Source of the DNA: Enterobacillus tribolii
Lineage (GTDB): Bacteria > Pseudomonadota > Gammaproteobacteria > Enterobacterales > Enterobacteriaceae
Reading direction: 5' to 3'
Assembly (NCBI RefSeq): GCF_003363015.1
Contig: NZ_QRAP01000002.1
Location: forward strand, 310,001-374,000
Length of the DNA stretch: 64,000 bases
The notes below the pieces were generated by a model that saw nothing but the letters and a program-made list of their open reading frames with translations, did no database searches and had not been told where the DNA came from. A program made the translations under genes and the position numbers. Each line of letters opens with the position of its first letter. Position 1 is the stretch's first letter. Positions 30,113 through 42,301 of this stretch are shown here, piece after piece.

Positions 30113-31100
30113 GACGGCATGCTCCGTGTTAAAATTCGGTTGTTAAGTCTGGTGTGTTTTCAGTTTGTGGTTAACTAAACTGGGTTTTTCGCTGATTCAT
30201 AGAATACATTCTCGTGTTTTATATTTTAACTAGCTAAAAATTTTTATTTAATGAGCGATTTTTGATTAAATGCTAAGCAATGTGCCCTTTGGAACTATTT
30301 GCCTGATTTATGTTTGCAGGAAGGCATTTTGTGTTGAATATCAGCGTGTTATTCCGGGTATGTACCTGCCTTTGTAATCCATCCTGAAGTGAAAGGATAA
30401 AATCCTGATTTATGGCGGCGTTTTATTTCCTGATAGAATTATCCGCTGCGTTGTTTTGCTTACCTTGCGGTATCTCTTTGTCTTTTGCCTGAAGCACGTG
30501 GCATTGCTGACCTTATTTGGTAAGGTCATCCCAAGCTGCTTATTTTTTGAAACGAAGGTTTAAATGCCTTGCTGAATGTTGGGATATTTTGACGCGCGTT
30601 CCCGGAGAGCTGTCGTTCAGAATTATGGCTAAACGCTAATTTGCGGAATGATGTTTACGACACCACGGGATATAAATAAAAATTTATCTTTCAAAAAAAA
30701 GTGGTTAGGTAAATCTGTTAAAAGTCGTTATTCAGGAGGGAAAAGATAGGCTAGAATGTGCCGCGTTTTATGTCGTTAACATAATCTTGCAACCGTTTGA
30801 TTCTGAATGACTTTAAATTATGGAAGATGAAAAGTCCCTTATATTCAGATGTTTCGTTTAGCGCGGTAAAAAATAAATGTCAGAGGCTAAATTGGTCAAA
30901 ATGAGAGCTGTATTGCAGATCCGGGCTAAAAATTTCATTTTGACAAATTTGCCGGTTTTATCCCGCACATTTTTCCCCGGAGAAAATTTCCCTTAATTAA
31001 TCATAACGTTAATTCTCTCTTATCCGCTTGAGAGTATTCCCAATGCTTTTTTCAGTTCTGCTAAAGTTCCGAAATAATGCCAAACCGCATCCGCTCTGGC
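30113..31100. other. Long AT-rich gene-free region between alaE and mraZ
   Basis: Almost 1 kb with no supported ORF on either strand. A small stem-loop (TGACCTTA / TAAGGTCA, 30508-30528) is present without a T-run right after it. TTGACA at 30940-30945 lacks a well-spaced -10. The region must carry the alaE promoter at its left end. The composition is like that of the other silenced or regulatory AT-rich gaps in this window. A small RNA or short peptide gene is possible but not demonstrated. Confidence 0.55.
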
Positions 31101-31130
31101 TTGACAAGGTTTTCCTCCCCTCCGTAAACT
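31101..31130 (+). promoter_or_regulatory. mra promoter (Pmra)
   Basis: TTGACA (31101-31106), an 18-base spacer and TAAACT (31125-31130), immediately upstream of the MraZ repeats and 62 bases before mraZ. It is laid out as the known mra promoter of E. coli, which drives the first part of the dcw cluster. Confidence 0.82.
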
Positions 31131-31138
31131 TCATTGTG

Positions 31139-31162
31139 TGGGAATTTGTGGGGTAAAGTGGT
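31139..31162 (+). promoter_or_regulatory. MraZ operator, TGGG repeats
   Basis: TGGG (31139), TGGGG (31149) and TGGT (31159), each 10 bases apart, directly after the promoter. MraZ is known to bind TGGG direct repeats with 10-bp periodicity and to repress its own operon. The third repeat is degenerate. Confidence 0.75.
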
Positions 31163-31192
31163 GAAGATAGTCACCGAGGGGTAGCTCAGGCC

Positions 31193-31651
31193 ATGTTTCG
31201 TGGTGCGACGACGATTAATCTCGACAGCAAAGGACGCCTGGCCGTCCCGACCCGATACCGGGATTTGCTGGTCGAAGAATCTCAGGGTCAGATGGTTTGC
31301 ACCATCGACCTGCACCAGCCGTGCCTGCTGCTTTATCCCCTCCCGCAGTGGGAAGTGATTGAACAAAAGCTTTCCCGTCTGTCGAGTATGAATCCCGCCG
31401 AGCGCCGCGTTCAGCGTTTACTTTTGGGTCATGCCAGTGAGTGTCAGATGGATAATGCGGGCCGTTTGCTGATTGCCAATACGTTGCGTCAGCATGCCGG
31501 TCTGACGAAACAAGTGATGCTGGTCGGCCAGTTCAATAAATTTGAGCTGTGGGATGAAGAGACCTGGTATCAACAAGTCAGGGAAGATATCGAAGCTGAA
31601 CAATCCGCTGTGGAGCCTCTGTCCGAGCGGTTACAGGACTTGTCATTATAG
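31193..31651 (+). CDS. mraZ: Transcriptional regulator MraZ
   Basis: A 152-residue protein with two AbrB-like swapped-hairpin DNA-binding domains, each carrying the DxxxR motif: [13 protein letters not shown] near residue 10 and [13 protein letters not shown] near 86. It forms a ring-shaped oligomer that represses the dcw cluster. It is the first gene of the cluster, with its operator upstream (31139-31162). rsmH follows after two bases. Confidence 0.96.
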   Translation: MFRGATTINLDSKGRLAVPTRYRDLLVEESQGQMVCTIDLHQPCLLLYPLPQWEVIEQKLSRLSSMNPAERRVQRLLLGHASECQMDNAGRLLIANTLRQHAGLTKQVMLVGQFNKFELWDEETWYQQVREDIEAEQSAVEPLSERLQDLSL

Positions 31652-31653
31652 TC

Positions 31654-32595
31654 ATGCAGGAAACTTATCAGCACAAAACGGTGCTGCTGGACGAAGCGGT
31701 CAACGGACTGGGTCTGCGCAGCGATGGCATCTATATTGACGGCACTTTTGGCCGTGGGGGACACTCACGCCTGATTTTGTCTCAGCTCGGTCCTGAAGGG
31801 CGTTTGATCGCCATCGATCGCGACCCCCTGGCGATTGCCGCCGCCGCCGAAATTACCGATCCCCGTTTTTCTATTATTCATGGCCCTTTTTCCGAGTTAG
31901 CCGGCTACGTGCGTGAGCGCGGTCTGGAAGGCAAGATCGACGGCATTTTGCTGGATCTGGGCGTTTCTTCCCCGCAGCTGGACGATCCCGAGCGCGGTTT
32001 CTCTTTTATGCGCGACGGCCCGTTAGATATGCGCATGGACCCCACCCGCGGTATTCCGGCATCGGAATGGCTGAGAAATGCCGAAGAAGAGGACATTGCC
32101 TGGGTGCTGAAAACCTTCGGCGAAGAGCGTTTCGCCAAGCGCATCGCCCGCGCCATCGTGGCGCGCAGCAGCCTGGAGCCGATGACCCGCACGCGCGAAC
32201 TGGCGCAGTTAATCGCTGAAGCCAGTCCGTTTAAAGAGAAGCACAAGCACCCGGCGACCCGCAGTTTTCAGGCCATCCGTATTTATATCAACAGCGAGCT
32301 GGAAGAGATCGAGCGCGCGCTGGACGGGGCGCTGGAAGTTCTTGCGCCGCAGGGGCGCCTTTCGGTCATCAGCTTCCATTCACTGGAAGACCGGATGGTC
32401 AAACGCTTTATGCGCCAGCACAGCCGCGGCCCGCAGGTTCCCGCCGGCATTCCGCTGACGGAAGAACAACTGCGCAGCCACGGTGTGCGCCGGCTGAAGG
32501 CCTTGGGGAAGATGATGCCTTCAGACGCCGAGGTTGAGCAAAATCCGCGCGCGCGCAGTTCCGTGCTGCGCATTGCCGAGAGGACGGCGGAATGA
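31654..32595 (+). CDS. rsmH: 16S rRNA (cytosine1402-N4)-methyltransferase
   Basis: A 313-residue S-adenosylmethionine-dependent methyltransferase, full length for RsmH (MraW). Motifs: VDGTFGRGG-like [16 protein letters not shown] near residue 29, [19 protein letters not shown] near 100, and [16 protein letters not shown] near 195. It methylates C1402 in the ribosomal P-site. It overlaps ftsL by four bases (ATGA). Confidence 0.96.
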   Translation: MQETYQHKTVLLDEAVNGLGLRSDGIYIDGTFGRGGHSRLILSQLGPEGRLIAIDRDPLAIAAAAEITDPRFSIIHGPFSELAGYVRERGLEGKIDGILLDLGVSSPQLDDPERGFSFMRDGPLDMRMDPTRGIPASEWLRNAEEEDIAWVLKTFGEERFAKRIARAIVARSSLEPMTRTRELAQLIAEASPFKEKHKHPATRSFQAIRIYINSELEEIERALDGALEVLAPQGRLSVISFHSLEDRMVKRFMRQHSRGPQVPAGIPLTEEQLRSHGVRRLKALGKMMPSDAEVEQNPRARSSVLRIAERTAE

Positions 32596-32912
32596 TTGGC
32601 AATGAGCGCCATTCGCTGGTTTCCGTTATCGGCGAGGACATGCTGCGTCATGGCAAATTGCCGTTGTTGCTGTTGGTAGCGGTTGTGGTTTCGGCGGTGA
32701 TGGTGGTGACGACCACCCATAAAACCCGCCTGCTGACGGCGCAGCGCGAACAACTGGTGCTGGAGAGGGATGCGCTGGATATCGAATGGCGCAACCTGAT
32801 TCTGGAAGAAAACGCGCTGGGCGACCACAGCCGTGTTGAACGTATCGCGACGGAGAAGTTGCGGATGCAGCATGTTGATCCTTCGCAGGAAAATATTGTG
32901 GTTAAGCAATGA
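32592..32912 (+). CDS. ftsL: Cell division protein FtsL
   Basis: A 106-residue single-pass membrane protein: a short cytoplasmic part, one membrane segment ([20 protein letters not shown], about residues 18-38) and a periplasmic coiled-coil ([18 protein letters not shown] and onward). It forms the FtsQLB complex at the septum and activates FtsWI. It is coupled to rsmH by an ATGA overlap and precedes ftsI. Confidence 0.93.
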   Translation: MIGNERHSLVSVIGEDMLRHGKLPLLLLVAVVVSAVMVVTTTHKTRLLTAQREQLVLERDALDIEWRNLILEENALGDHSRVERIATEKLRMQHVDPSQENIVVKQ

Positions 32913-32954
32913 TCGCAACCATATGAGTATCACGTGCAGGTGAAGATGACATAG

Positions 32955-34718
32955 ATGAAAGCAGTGCGACTGAATAAGCAAAAAAGACAGGGAGATCAGG
33001 CCAGCTTCGTAAGCTGGCGTTTTGCGTTGCTCTGCGGATGTATTTTCATTGCGTTGGCTGGCTTGCTGGCGCGCGTCGGTTACCTGCAAATCATCAATCC
33101 GGAAGAGTTGGTGAAGGAGGGCGATGCACGCTCTCTGAGAACGCAGGAGGTTCCCACTTCCCGCGGCATGATTACCGATCGTCAGGGGCGTCCGCTGGCG
33201 GTCAGCGTTCCGGTTGATGCGATATGGGCGGACCCCAAAGAAATTAACGAAAAAGGCGGGATTACGCTGGACACCCGCTGGAAAGCGCTGGCCGATGCGG
33301 TGGGCATGCCGCTGGACAAGCTTTCTGCCCGTATTAACGCCAACCCGAAAGGCCGCTTCGTTTACCTTGCGCGCCAGATGAATCCTGCCATGTCGGATTA
33401 CGTGCGGCAACTCAAACTGCCGGGCGTTTTTCTGAAACGTGAATCGCGCCGTTATTACCCCGCCGGGCAGGTTACAGCGCACATTATCGGCGTCACCAAC
33501 ATCGACGGCGAAGGCATCGAAGGCGTGGAGAAGAGCTTTAACCACTGGCTGACCGGTCAACCCGGCGAGCGCACGGTGCGCAAGGATCGCTTCGGCCGCG
33601 TCATTGAGGATATCTCCTCCGTTGACAGCCAGGCGGCGCATAACCTGGCGCTCAGTATTGATGAACGCCTGCAGGCGCTGGTCTATCGCGAGCTGGACAA
33701 CGCGGTGGCGTTCAACAAGGCGGAGTCGGGTACGGCAGTGCTGGTTGACGTCAATACCGGCGAAGTGCTGGCGATGGCCAACAGCCCTTCCTATAACCCG
33801 AATAACCTGACCAATACGCCGAAAGACACCATGCGTAACCGCGCCATCACCGACATTTTCGAGCCGGGCTCCACCGTGAAGCCGATGGTGGTGATGACCG
33901 CGTTGCAACGCGGGGTGGTGAAAGAAAACAGCGTGCTGAATACGGTGCCGTACATGATCAATGGTCACGAAATCAAAGACGTGGCCCGTTACCCCGAGCT
34001 GTCGATTACCGGGGTATTACAGAAGTCGAGTAACGTCGGTGTTTCCAAGCTGGCGTTAGCGATGCCCTCCTCGGCGTTAGTAGAGACTTACTCTCGTTTC
34101 GGGTTGGGGAAAGCGACCAATTTGGGGTTGGTCGGAGAAAGCAGTGGCATATACCCAAAAAAACAACGGTGGTCTGACATAGAGAGGGCCACCTTTTCTT
34201 TCGGATACGGGCTGATGGTAACGCCGTTACAGTTAGCGCGTGTCTATGCAACGATCGGCAGCCGGGGAATTTACCGCCCGCTGTCGATCACCCGTGTTGA
34301 CCCGCCGGTAGCCGGGGAGCGCGTGTTCCCGGAATCGCTGGTCGGTAAAGTCGTGCACATGATGGAAAGCGTCGCGTTACCCGGCGGCGGCGGCGTTAAG
34401 GCGCGCATCAAGGGGTATCGCATCGCGATTAAAACCGGTACGGCGAAGAAGGTTGGCCCGGACGGCGGCTATGTAAACAAATATATCGCCTATACCGCGG
34501 GCGTGGCGCCGGCGAGCAATCCCCGTTTCGCGCTGGTTGTGGTCATTAACGACCCGAAAGCGGGCAGCTACTACGGCGGCGCGGTTTCTGCGCCGGTCTT
34601 CGGCGCGATCATGGGCGGCGTGCTGCGTTCGATGAACGTCGAGCCGGATGCGTTGCCGACGGGTGATAAAAACGATTTGGTAATTAATGCAAAAGAGGGT
34701 TCAGGTGGCAGATCGTAA
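32955..34718 (+). CDS. ftsI: Septal peptidoglycan transpeptidase FtsI (PBP3)
   Basis: A 587-residue class B penicillin-binding protein. A membrane anchor lies near residues 22-42, then the pedestal domain, then the transpeptidase domain with active-site Ser306 in PGSTVKP, the SSN motif (KSSNVGVSK) and KTGTAKK near residue 493. It cross-links septal peptidoglycan with FtsW as partner and is the target of aztreonam-type beta-lactams. The C-terminus overlaps the upstream extension of murE. The length matches E. coli FtsI (588). Confidence 0.97.
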   Translation: MKAVRLNKQKRQGDQASFVSWRFALLCGCIFIALAGLLARVGYLQIINPEELVKEGDARSLRTQEVPTSRGMITDRQGRPLAVSVPVDAIWADPKEINEKGGITLDTRWKALADAVGMPLDKLSARINANPKGRFVYLARQMNPAMSDYVRQLKLPGVFLKRESRRYYPAGQVTAHIIGVTNIDGEGIEGVEKSFNHWLTGQPGERTVRKDRFGRVIEDISSVDSQAAHNLALSIDERLQALVYRELDNAVAFNKAESGTAVLVDVNTGEVLAMANSPSYNPNNLTNTPKDTMRNRAITDIFEPGSTVKPMVVMTALQRGVVKENSVLNTVPYMINGHEIKDVARYPELSITGVLQKSSNVGVSKLALAMPSSALVETYSRFGLGKATNLGLVGESSGIYPKKQRWSDIERATFSFGYGLMVTPLQLARVYATIGSRGIYRPLSITRVDPPVAGERVFPESLVGKVVHMMESVALPGGGGVKARIKGYRIAIKTGTAKKVGPDGGYVNKYIAYTAGVAPASNPRFALVVVINDPKAGSYYGGAVSAPVFGAIMGGVLRSMNVEPDALPTGDKNDLVINAKEGSGGRS

Positions 34719-36192
34719 TTTGCGCATGCTTTTGGCTCCCTGGGTGGCGGACGCCCCGGAGCGCGTTTTGCGGGAAATGACGCTGGACAGTCGCGTAGCG
34801 GCGGCCGGCGATCTGTTCGTGGCGGTGGTCGGCCATACGGCTGACGGGCGCCGCTTTATCCCGCAAGCGATAGCGCAGGGCGTTGCCGCGGTGATTGCTG
34901 AGGCAGACGGGGAAGCCCCGGACGGCACGGTGCGTGAAATGCACGGGGTGCCGGTAATCTACCTGAGCCAGTTGAATCAGCGCCTGTCGGCGTTGGCTGG
35001 GCGTTTTTACCAGCAGCCGGGCAGTGACCTGCGCCTGGTCGGCGTCACGGGCACCAACGGCAAAACTACCACCACGCAGTTGCTGGCCCAGTGGGCGGCA
35101 TTGCTGGGCGAAACCAGCGCCGTGATGGGCACGGTGGGGAATGGTCTGCTGGGGCAGGTGCATCCGAGCGAGAACACCACCGGTTCTGCGGTGGACGTCC
35201 AGCATCTGCTGCGCAGCCTGGTTGAACAGGGCGCGACGTTCGCCGCGATGGAAGTCTCTTCCCACGGGCTGGTGCAGGATCGCGTGGCGGCCTTGCCGTT
35301 CGCGGCGTCGGTGTTTACCAACCTGAGCCGCGATCATCTGGACTACCACGGTGATATGGCGCAGTACGAACAGGCCAAATGGTTGCTGTTTTCCACGCAT
35401 CAGAGCGGTGAAAAAGTGATTAACGCCGACGATGACGTCGGGCTGCGCTGGCTGGAAAAAACGCCGGACGCCGTGGCGGTCACTATGACGCAGCGCCTTC
35501 CCGCCGGCTGGCAGGGGCGTTGGGTTTGCGCCAATGAGGTGAACTATCACGACGGCGGTGCGACGGTCCGCTTCTCTTCCTCCTGGGGGGACGGCGTGCT
35601 GGAAAGCCGCCTGATGGGGGCGTTCAACGTCAGTAACCTATTGGTGTCGCTGGCGACCTTGCTGGCGCTGGGATACCCGCTGGATGCGTTGTGTCAGGCA
35701 TCGGCACAGCTACAACCGGTTTGCGGCAGGATGGAAGTCTTCAGCGCGCCGGGTAAACCTACCGTGGTCGTGGATTACGCTCACACGCCGGATGCGCTGG
35801 AGAAAGCGCTGGAAGCGGCGCGCCTGCATTGCCAGGGGCAACTGTGGTGCGTATTCGGCTGCGGCGGGGATCGTGACAAAGGTAAGCGCCCACTTATGGG
35901 GGCGATTGCAGAACAACTGGCCGACCGCGTGATCGTCACCGACGACAACCCGCGCAGCGAAGAACCCCACGCCATCGTGGCGGATATTCTGAACGGCATG
36001 CTTGACGCCGGACGTGCGCAGGCGGTGCATGGCCGCGCGGAAGCCGTGACCGGCGCCATCATGCAGGCCGCCGAAGGCGACGTCATCTTGGTGGCGGGGA
36101 AAGGGCACGAAGATTATCAACTGGTCGGCAGCCGCCGGCTGGATTACTCGGATCGCGTCACCGTGGCCCGTTTGCTGGGAGTCATCGCATGA
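34705..36192 (+). CDS. murE: UDP-MurNAc-tripeptide synthetase, meso-diaminopimelate-adding
   Basis: A 495-residue Mur ligase. The ATP loop is [14 protein letters not shown] near residue 112; the DNPRSEEP motif in the C-terminal domain marks diaminopimelate (not lysine) specificity. The GTG start at 34705 (MADRNLR) gives the same length as E. coli MurE and has AGAGGG upstream; the ATG at 34687 six codons earlier is possible. It overlaps the end of ftsI by 14 bases and murF by four. Confidence 0.96.
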   Translation: MADRNLRMLLAPWVADAPERVLREMTLDSRVAAAGDLFVAVVGHTADGRRFIPQAIAQGVAAVIAEADGEAPDGTVREMHGVPVIYLSQLNQRLSALAGRFYQQPGSDLRLVGVTGTNGKTTTTQLLAQWAALLGETSAVMGTVGNGLLGQVHPSENTTGSAVDVQHLLRSLVEQGATFAAMEVSSHGLVQDRVAALPFAASVFTNLSRDHLDYHGDMAQYEQAKWLLFSTHQSGEKVINADDDVGLRWLEKTPDAVAVTMTQRLPAGWQGRWVCANEVNYHDGGATVRFSSSWGDGVLESRLMGAFNVSNLLVSLATLLALGYPLDALCQASAQLQPVCGRMEVFSAPGKPTVVVDYAHTPDALEKALEAARLHCQGQLWCVFGCGGDRDKGKRPLMGAIAEQLADRVIVTDDNPRSEEPHAIVADILNGMLDAGRAQAVHGRAEAVTGAIMQAAEGDVILVAGKGHEDYQLVGSRRLDYSDRVTVARLLGVIA

Positions 36193-37565
36193 TCCCGGTT
36201 TCGTTGCAAACGGTCGCCGGGATTACCGGCGGTGAGCTTATCGGCGCCGATCGTGAGATTGGCGATGTCGTCATTGACTCGCGCAAGCCGACGCCCGGTT
36301 GCCTGTTCGTGGCGCTGAAGGGCGAGAAGTTCGATGCGCACGACTTTGCTGAACAGGCCGTCGCCAACGGTGCGGCGGCGTTGCTGGTCAGTAAACGCTT
36401 ACCCATAGCCGCGCCGCAGGTACTGGTTGCGGACACCCGGATCGCGCTGGGGCAGTTAGGCGCCTGGGTGCGCGCGCAGTCAACGGCGCGTGTGGTGGCG
36501 CTGACCGGATCATCGGGGAAAACCTCGGTGAAAGAGATGAGCGCGGAGATTTTACGTCAGCGCGGCAACGTGCTGTCGACGGCTGGCAACTTCAATAACG
36601 ATATCGGCGTACCGCTGACGCTGCTGCGTCTCGAACCGCAGCATGACTACGCGGTGGTGGAGCTGGGCGCCAATCACGTTGGCGAAATTGCGTATACCGT
36701 GTCGTTGGCGCGCCCGGAAAGCGCGCTGGTGAATAACCTGGCGGCGGCGCATCTGGAAGGGTTCGGTTCCCTGGCTGGCGTAGCGCGCGCCAAAGGTGAA
36801 ATTTTTGACGCCCTGCCGGAAAACGGCACGGCGATTATCAACGCGGACAGCAATGACTGGCCGAACTGGCAGAGCAAGTTCAGCAGGCAGCGAATCTGGC
36901 GCTTTTCTCCGGATGGCGCCGGGCAGGCGGATTTCTTCGCCGCCGACGTTCAGGTGACCCAGCAGGGCACGGCGTTCACCCTGCATACGCCGTTTGGCGA
37001 TGCGCCGGTGGTGATGCCGTTGCCGGGACGTCATAACATCGCCAACGCGCTGGCGGCGGCGGCGCTGACGATGTCCGTGGGCGCGACCCTTGAGGATGTG
37101 CGCAGCGGGCTGCAAAACCTGAAGGCCGTGCCGGGGCGCTTGTTCCCGATTCGCCTGTCCGGACAGAAACTGTTGCTGGACGATACCTATAACGCCAACG
37201 TCGGTTCCATGACCGCCGCGGCGCAGGTGCTGGCCTCCATGCCGGGTTACCGGGTGATGGTGGTGGGCGACATGGGCGAGCTCGGCGCGGAAGCCGAGGC
37301 GTGTCACCGTCAGGTCGGGGAAAATGCCCGGCTGGCCGGTGTGGATAAAGTTTTGAGCGTCGGCCGGCTCAGCCGGCTGATCAGCGAAGCAAGTGGTTGT
37401 GGCGAACATTTCGGGGACAAGGACGCGCTGATTGCACGCCTGCGGGATCTGTTATGCGAGCATGCGGCGATCACCCTATTAATCAAAGGTTCACGCAGTG
37501 CCGCAATGGAGCAGGTAGTGCAAGGGCTGTCTGTGCAGGATAAGCAGGAGAATCAATCATGTTAG
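36189..37565 (+). CDS. murF: UDP-MurNAc-tripeptide-D-Ala-D-Ala ligase
   Basis: A 458-residue Mur ligase that adds D-Ala-D-Ala and completes the UDP-MurNAc-pentapeptide. ATP loop [14 protein letters not shown] near residue 101; [20 protein letters not shown] in the central domain; [14 protein letters not shown] near 335, typical of MurF. It overlaps murE (ATGA) and mraY by seven bases, so translation is coupled. Confidence 0.97.
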   Translation: MIPVSLQTVAGITGGELIGADREIGDVVIDSRKPTPGCLFVALKGEKFDAHDFAEQAVANGAAALLVSKRLPIAAPQVLVADTRIALGQLGAWVRAQSTARVVALTGSSGKTSVKEMSAEILRQRGNVLSTAGNFNNDIGVPLTLLRLEPQHDYAVVELGANHVGEIAYTVSLARPESALVNNLAAAHLEGFGSLAGVARAKGEIFDALPENGTAIINADSNDWPNWQSKFSRQRIWRFSPDGAGQADFFAADVQVTQQGTAFTLHTPFGDAPVVMPLPGRHNIANALAAAALTMSVGATLEDVRSGLQNLKAVPGRLFPIRLSGQKLLLDDTYNANVGSMTAAAQVLASMPGYRVMVVGDMGELGAEAEACHRQVGENARLAGVDKVLSVGRLSRLISEASGCGEHFGDKDALIARLRDLLCEHAAITLLIKGSRSAAMEQVVQGLSVQDKQENQSC

Positions 37566-38641
37566 TCTGGCTGGCCGAACATCTGGTCAAATTTTATTCT
37601 GGCTTCAACGTCTTTTCCTACCTGACGTTCCGGGCCATCGTCAGCCTGCTGACCGCGTTGTTTATCTCCCTGTGGATGGGGCCGAAACTGATTGCCTGGC
37701 TGCAAAAGCTGCAGATTGGTCAGGTCGTGCGCAACGATGGTCCGGAGTCCCACTTCAGCAAGCGCGGTACGCCGACCATGGGCGGCCTGATGATCCTCAC
37801 ATCGATCACCATCTCGGTGCTGATGTGGGCGTATCCCTCCAATCCGTACGTCTGGTGCGTGCTGTTTGTGCTGCTGGGCTACGGGGTGGTGGGCTTCGTC
37901 GATGATTACCGCAAGGTGGTGCGCAAAGACACCAAAGGGCTGATTGCCCGCTGGAAATATTTCTGGCAGTCGGTGATTGCGCTGGTCGTGGCCTTCGCGA
38001 TGTACGCTATCGGCAAAGATACCGCGGCAACGCAGCTGGTGGTGCCGTTCTTTAAAGACATCATGCCGCAGCTCGGTCTGTTGTATCTGCTGCTGGCCTA
38101 CTTCGTGATCGTCGGCACCAGCAACGCGGTGAACCTGACCGACGGCCTGGACGGCCTGGCTATCATGCCGACGGTGTTTGTCGCCGCCGGGATGGGTCTG
38201 GTGGCCTGGGCGACCGGCAACATGAACTTTGCTGCGTACCTGCACATTCCGTACCTGCGCCATGCCGGCGAGCTGGTGATCGTCTGCACGGCAATTGTCG
38301 GGGCCGGGCTGGGTTTCCTGTGGTTCAACACGTATCCGGCCCAGGTATTCATGGGCGATGTGGGATCGCTGGCGCTGGGCGGCGCGCTGGGCACTATCGC
38401 CGTGCTGCTGCGTCAGGAGTTTTTGTTAGTGATTATGGGCGGGGTGTTCGTTATGGAAACCCTGTCGGTGATCTTGCAGGTGGGCAGCTTTAAGCTGCGC
38501 GGCCAGCGTATTTTCCGTATGGCGCCGATACACCACCACTATGAATTGAAAGGCTGGCCGGAACCCCGCGTTATCGTGCGTTTCTGGATTATTTCACTGA
38601 TGCTGGTCCTGATCGGGCTGGCGACGCTTAAGGTGCGTTAA
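37559..38641 (+). CDS. mraY: Phospho-MurNAc-pentapeptide transferase MraY
   Basis: A 360-residue integral membrane enzyme with about ten membrane segments, the exact E. coli length. It transfers phospho-MurNAc-pentapeptide to undecaprenyl phosphate, making lipid I. Conserved cytoplasmic motifs include [19 protein letters not shown] with the aspartates, [10 protein letters not shown] and the histidine cluster [14 protein letters not shown]. Confidence 0.97.
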   Translation: MLVWLAEHLVKFYSGFNVFSYLTFRAIVSLLTALFISLWMGPKLIAWLQKLQIGQVVRNDGPESHFSKRGTPTMGGLMILTSITISVLMWAYPSNPYVWCVLFVLLGYGVVGFVDDYRKVVRKDTKGLIARWKYFWQSVIALVVAFAMYAIGKDTAATQLVVPFFKDIMPQLGLLYLLLAYFVIVGTSNAVNLTDGLDGLAIMPTVFVAAGMGLVAWATGNMNFAAYLHIPYLRHAGELVIVCTAIVGAGLGFLWFNTYPAQVFMGDVGSLALGGALGTIAVLLRQEFLLVIMGGVFVMETLSVILQVGSFKLRGQRIFRMAPIHHHYELKGWPEPRVIVRFWIISLMLVLIGLATLKVR

Positions 38642-38643
38642 TA

Positions 38644-39960
38644 ATGGCGGACTACCAGGGAAAGAACATCGTAATCATCGGGCTGGGGCTGACCGGTCTC
38701 TCCTGTGTCGATTTCTTCATGACGCGCGGCGTGGTGCCGCGGGTTGTGGACACCCGCGTGTCGCCGCCGGGCCTGGATAAGTTGCCGGAAAACGTAGAAC
38801 GCCACCTGGGCGATCTCAATCAGGAATGGCTGATGCAGGCCGACCTGATCGTAGCCAGCCCCGGCATTGCGCTGGCATCGCCGGCGCTGAGCGCGGCGGC
38901 GGAAGCTGGCGTGGAAATCGTCGGCGACATCGAACTGTTCTGCCGCGAGGCGCAGGCGCCGATTGTGGCGATTACCGGTTCTAATGGTAAAAGCACGGTC
39001 ACTACGCTGGTGGGCGAGATGGCGAAGTCCGCCGGCTGGGCCGTGGGCGTGGGTGGAAATATCGGTTTGCCGGCGCTGACGCTGCTGAAGGAAGAGTACC
39101 GGCTGTATGTGCTGGAGCTGTCCAGCTTCCAGCTGGAGACCACCTCCAGCCTGAAAGCGGCGGCGGCCACGGTGCTGAACGTTACCGAAGATCATATGGA
39201 TCGTTATCCGCTGGGGCTGCAGCAGTACCGGGCGGCGAAGCTGAGTATTTATGAAAATGCTGCAGCCTGCGTGGTGAATGCCGACGACGCGCTGACGATG
39301 CCGGTGCGCGGCGCCGATGCGCGTTGCGTCAGCTTCGGGGTGGACGTCGGGGATTACCATCTCAATCACCAGCAGGGCGAAACCTGGCTGCGGGTGCGCG
39401 GAGAGAAAGTCCTGAATACCCGCGAAATGAAAATTTCCGGGCAGCATAACTACACGAACGCACTGGCGGCGCTGGCGCTGGCTGATGCGGCGGGCATCCC
39501 GCGCGCGTCCAGCCTGAAAGCGCTGACGACGTTCACCGGGTTGCCGCACCGTTTTCAACTGGCGCTGGAACGTAACGGCGTGCGCTGGATTAACGACTCC
39601 AAGGCGACCAACGTCGGCAGCACGGAAGCGGCGCTGAACGGCCTGCAGGTGCGCGGTACGCTGCATCTGCTGCTGGGCGGGGACGGAAAATCCGCGGATT
39701 TCACTCCGCTGCTGCGCTATTTGCAGGGCGACAATCTGCGTCTGTACTGCTTCGGCCGCGATGGCGATCGGCTTGCCGCGCTGCGTCCGGAGATTACGGA
39801 ACGCACTGAAACGATGGAACAGGCGATGCGGCAGATTGCCGGCCGGGTGAAAGAGGGCGATATGGTGTTGCTGTCGCCGGCCTGCGCCAGCCTGGACCAG
39901 TTTAAAAACTTTGAACAGCGCGGCGATGAGTTCGCCCGCCTGGCACGGGAGCTTGGCTGA
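38644..39960 (+). CDS. murD: UDP-MurNAc-L-alanine:D-glutamate ligase
   Basis: A 438-residue Mur ligase, the same length as E. coli MurD. An N-terminal Rossmann-like motif ([14 protein letters not shown]), ATP loop [15 protein letters not shown] near residue 109, and [17 protein letters not shown] near 317 are typical. It adds D-glutamate to UDP-MurNAc-L-Ala. It starts two bases after mraY, and its stop overlaps the ftsW start by one base. Confidence 0.97.
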   Translation: MADYQGKNIVIIGLGLTGLSCVDFFMTRGVVPRVVDTRVSPPGLDKLPENVERHLGDLNQEWLMQADLIVASPGIALASPALSAAAEAGVEIVGDIELFCREAQAPIVAITGSNGKSTVTTLVGEMAKSAGWAVGVGGNIGLPALTLLKEEYRLYVLELSSFQLETTSSLKAAAATVLNVTEDHMDRYPLGLQQYRAAKLSIYENAAACVVNADDALTMPVRGADARCVSFGVDVGDYHLNHQQGETWLRVRGEKVLNTREMKISGQHNYTNALAALALADAAGIPRASSLKALTTFTGLPHRFQLALERNGVRWINDSKATNVGSTEAALNGLQVRGTLHLLLGGDGKSADFTPLLRYLQGDNLRLYCFGRDGDRLAALRPEITERTETMEQAMRQIAGRVKEGDMVLLSPACASLDQFKNFEQRGDEFARLARELG

Positions 39961-41174
39961 TGCAGATTCGGTTGCCGCTTCCCCGTTTAGGACTGATTCG
40001 CCGCCTGCGCGAATGGGTCATGGGGTCGGGAGAAAGCGATACCGCTACCTTTGTTTTGTATGACCGCACGTTACTGTGGCTGACGTTCGGCCTTGCCGCC
40101 GTGGGCTTTATCATGGTGACGTCCGCGTCGATGCCGATCGGGCAGCGTCTGGGCGAAGATCCGTTTTTATTCGCCAAGCGTGATGCCCTGTATCTGGGCC
40201 TGTCGCTGGCAATCGCGATGATTACGCTGCGCATCCCGATGGAAATCTGGCAGCGTTACAGCAACATTATGCTGCTGATCGCGCTGCTGATGCTGGTGAT
40301 CGTGCTGGTGGTGGGCAGCTCCGTCAACGGCGCTTCCCGCTGGATAGCCCTGGGGCCGCTGCGTATTCAGCCGGCTGAGCTGTCGAAGCTGGCGCTGTTT
40401 TGTTACCTCTCCAGTTATTTGGTGCGCAAGGTGGATGAAGTGCGCAACAACTTCTGGGGGTTCTGCAAGCCGATGGGCGTGATGGTGGTGCTGGCGGTGT
40501 TGCTGCTGGCGCAGCCGGACCTGGGCACGGTGGTGGTGCTGTTCGTCACCACGCTGGGGCTGCTGTTTTTGGCCGGCGCGAAGCTGTGGCAGTTCCTGGC
40601 GATCATCGGCTCCGGTATTTTCGCCGTGGTGCTGTTGATCATCGCGGAGCCGTACCGTATGCGGCGCGTTACGTCATTCTGGAATCCGTGGGCCGATCCG
40701 TTCGGCAGCGGCTACCAGCTTACCCAGTCGCTGATGGCGTTCGGCCGCGGCGAACTCTGGGGGCAGGGGTTGGGAAACTCGGTGCAGAAGCTGGAGTATT
40801 TACCTGAAGCGCATACCGACTTTATTTTCTCCATTCTCGGGGAAGAACTTGGTTATATCGGTGTGGTTTTGGCGCTGTTAATGGTATTCTTCGTGGCTTT
40901 TCGTGCAATGTCGATCGGACGGCGCGCGTTGGAGTGCGATCAGCGCTTCTCCGGTTTTCTGGCATGCGCCATCGGTATCTGGTTCAGTTTTCAGGCGTTA
41001 GTGAACGTTGGCGCGGCGGCCGGTATGTTGCCGACCAAAGGGCTGACGCTGCCTCTGATCAGTTACGGTGGTTCCAGCCTGCTGATTATGTCGACGGCGC
41101 TGACGTTATTATTACGTATTGATTTTGAAACCCGTCTGGCGAAAGCGCAGGCGGTGGTAAGGGGTTCCCGATGA
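39960..41174 (+). CDS. ftsW: Septal peptidoglycan glycosyltransferase FtsW
   Basis: A 404-residue SEDS-family protein with ten membrane segments. It polymerises lipid II at the septum with FtsI. Characteristic parts are SASMPIGQ after the first segment, [19 protein letters not shown] with the conserved basic and acidic residues, and [18 protein letters not shown]. The N-terminal cytoplasmic tail is about 45 residues. It overlaps murG by four bases. Confidence 0.96.
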   Translation: MQIRLPLPRLGLIRRLREWVMGSGESDTATFVLYDRTLLWLTFGLAAVGFIMVTSASMPIGQRLGEDPFLFAKRDALYLGLSLAIAMITLRIPMEIWQRYSNIMLLIALLMLVIVLVVGSSVNGASRWIALGPLRIQPAELSKLALFCYLSSYLVRKVDEVRNNFWGFCKPMGVMVVLAVLLLAQPDLGTVVVLFVTTLGLLFLAGAKLWQFLAIIGSGIFAVVLLIIAEPYRMRRVTSFWNPWADPFGSGYQLTQSLMAFGRGELWGQGLGNSVQKLEYLPEAHTDFIFSILGEELGYIGVVLALLMVFFVAFRAMSIGRRALECDQRFSGFLACAIGIWFSFQALVNVGAAAGMLPTKGLTLPLISYGGSSLLIMSTALTLLLRIDFETRLAKAQAVVRGSR

Positions 41175-42235
41175 GTGGCGAAACCAAGCGGTTAATGGTG
41201 ATGGCGGGCGGGACCGGCGGACACGTGTTCCCCGGGCTTGCCGTCGCGCATTATCTGCAGGCGCAGGGATGGCAGGTGCGCTGGCTGGGAACGGCTGACC
41301 GTATGGAAGCGCAGTTGGTGCCGCAACACGGTATCGAAATTGACTTCATCCGTATTTCCGGCCTGCGTGGCAAAGGGCTTAAAGCTTTGCTGGGCGCGCC
41401 TTTCCGTATTATCCGCGCGGTGTGCCAGGCGAGAGCGATCATGAAGGCATACCGGCCGGACGCGGTGCTCGGCATGGGCGGATACGTCTCCGGTCCCGGC
41501 GGTATGGCGGCATGGCTGTGCGGTATCCCGGTGGTTCTGCATGAACAAAACGGTATTGCCGGCCTGACCAACCGCTGGTTGTCCCGTATTGCCCGCCGCG
41601 TGTTGCAGGCGTTTCCGGGCGCGTTTCCCGATGCGCCGGTTGTCGGCAACCCGGTGCGTGAGGACGTGCTGGCGCTACCCGTGCCGCAGCAACGGCTGGC
41701 CGGGCGCGAAGGACCGATCCGGGTGTTGGTGGTCGGCGGCAGCCAGGGCGCGCGCGTGCTCAATCAGACGATGCCGCTGGTCGCCGGACTATTGGGCGAC
41801 AAAATAACGTTGTGGCATCAGGTTGGTAAAGGGGCGTTGCCCTCCGTGCTGGCCGATTATGAAAAAGCCGGACAAACCGGTCACAAGATAACGGAATTCA
41901 TTGACGACATGGCGGCGGCCTACGGCTGGGCCGACGTGGTGGTATGCCGCTCCGGCGCGCTGACGGTCAGCGAAATCGCTGCGGCCGGCCTGCCGGCGCT
42001 GTTCGTGCCGTTTATGCACAAAGATCGTCAGCAATACTGGAATGCGCTGCCGCTGGAGAAAGCCGGCGCGGCAAAAATTATCGAGCAACCGCAGTTTACG
42101 GCACAGGCTGTGGCGGAGACCCTGTCCGGCTGGGACAGAGCGACGCTGCTGGGCATGGCCATGAAGGCGCATGAAGCGGCGATTCCGGACGCCACGGCGC
42201 GTGTAGCGGCGGTGATCGAAGAAGTTGCTCACTAA
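41171..42235 (+). CDS. murG: UDP-GlcNAc:lipid I GlcNAc transferase MurG
   Basis: A 354-residue GT-B glycosyltransferase. N-terminal glycine-rich loop [31 protein letters not shown] near residue 125, and C-terminal [13 protein letters not shown] and [17 protein letters not shown]. It converts lipid I into lipid II on the inner face of the membrane. It is coupled to ftsW by an ATGA overlap. Confidence 0.97.
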   Translation: MSGETKRLMVMAGGTGGHVFPGLAVAHYLQAQGWQVRWLGTADRMEAQLVPQHGIEIDFIRISGLRGKGLKALLGAPFRIIRAVCQARAIMKAYRPDAVLGMGGYVSGPGGMAAWLCGIPVVLHEQNGIAGLTNRWLSRIARRVLQAFPGAFPDAPVVGNPVREDVLALPVPQQRLAGREGPIRVLVVGGSQGARVLNQTMPLVAGLLGDKITLWHQVGKGALPSVLADYEKAGQTGHKITEFIDDMAAAYGWADVVVCRSGALTVSEIAAAGLPALFVPFMHKDRQQYWNALPLEKAGAAKIIEQPQFTAQAVAETLSGWDRATLLGMAMKAHEAAIPDATARVAAVIEEVAH

Positions 42236-42301
42236 TTTACCGAAGAGGGTCGGAAACGGCCTTCCGTGATGATGAAACACAGAGAAACAGTGAATAAGAA
42301 C

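Noticed and set aside
30508-30528. Stem-loop considered as a small-RNA terminator
   Set aside because: The T-run is about 15 bases further downstream, so it does not form an intrinsic terminator; kept only as a note.
32283-33968. Minus-strand frame of 561 codons opposite rsmH-ftsL-ftsI
   Set aside because: Spans three real + strand genes; histidine- and arginine-rich translation typical of antisense shadow frames.
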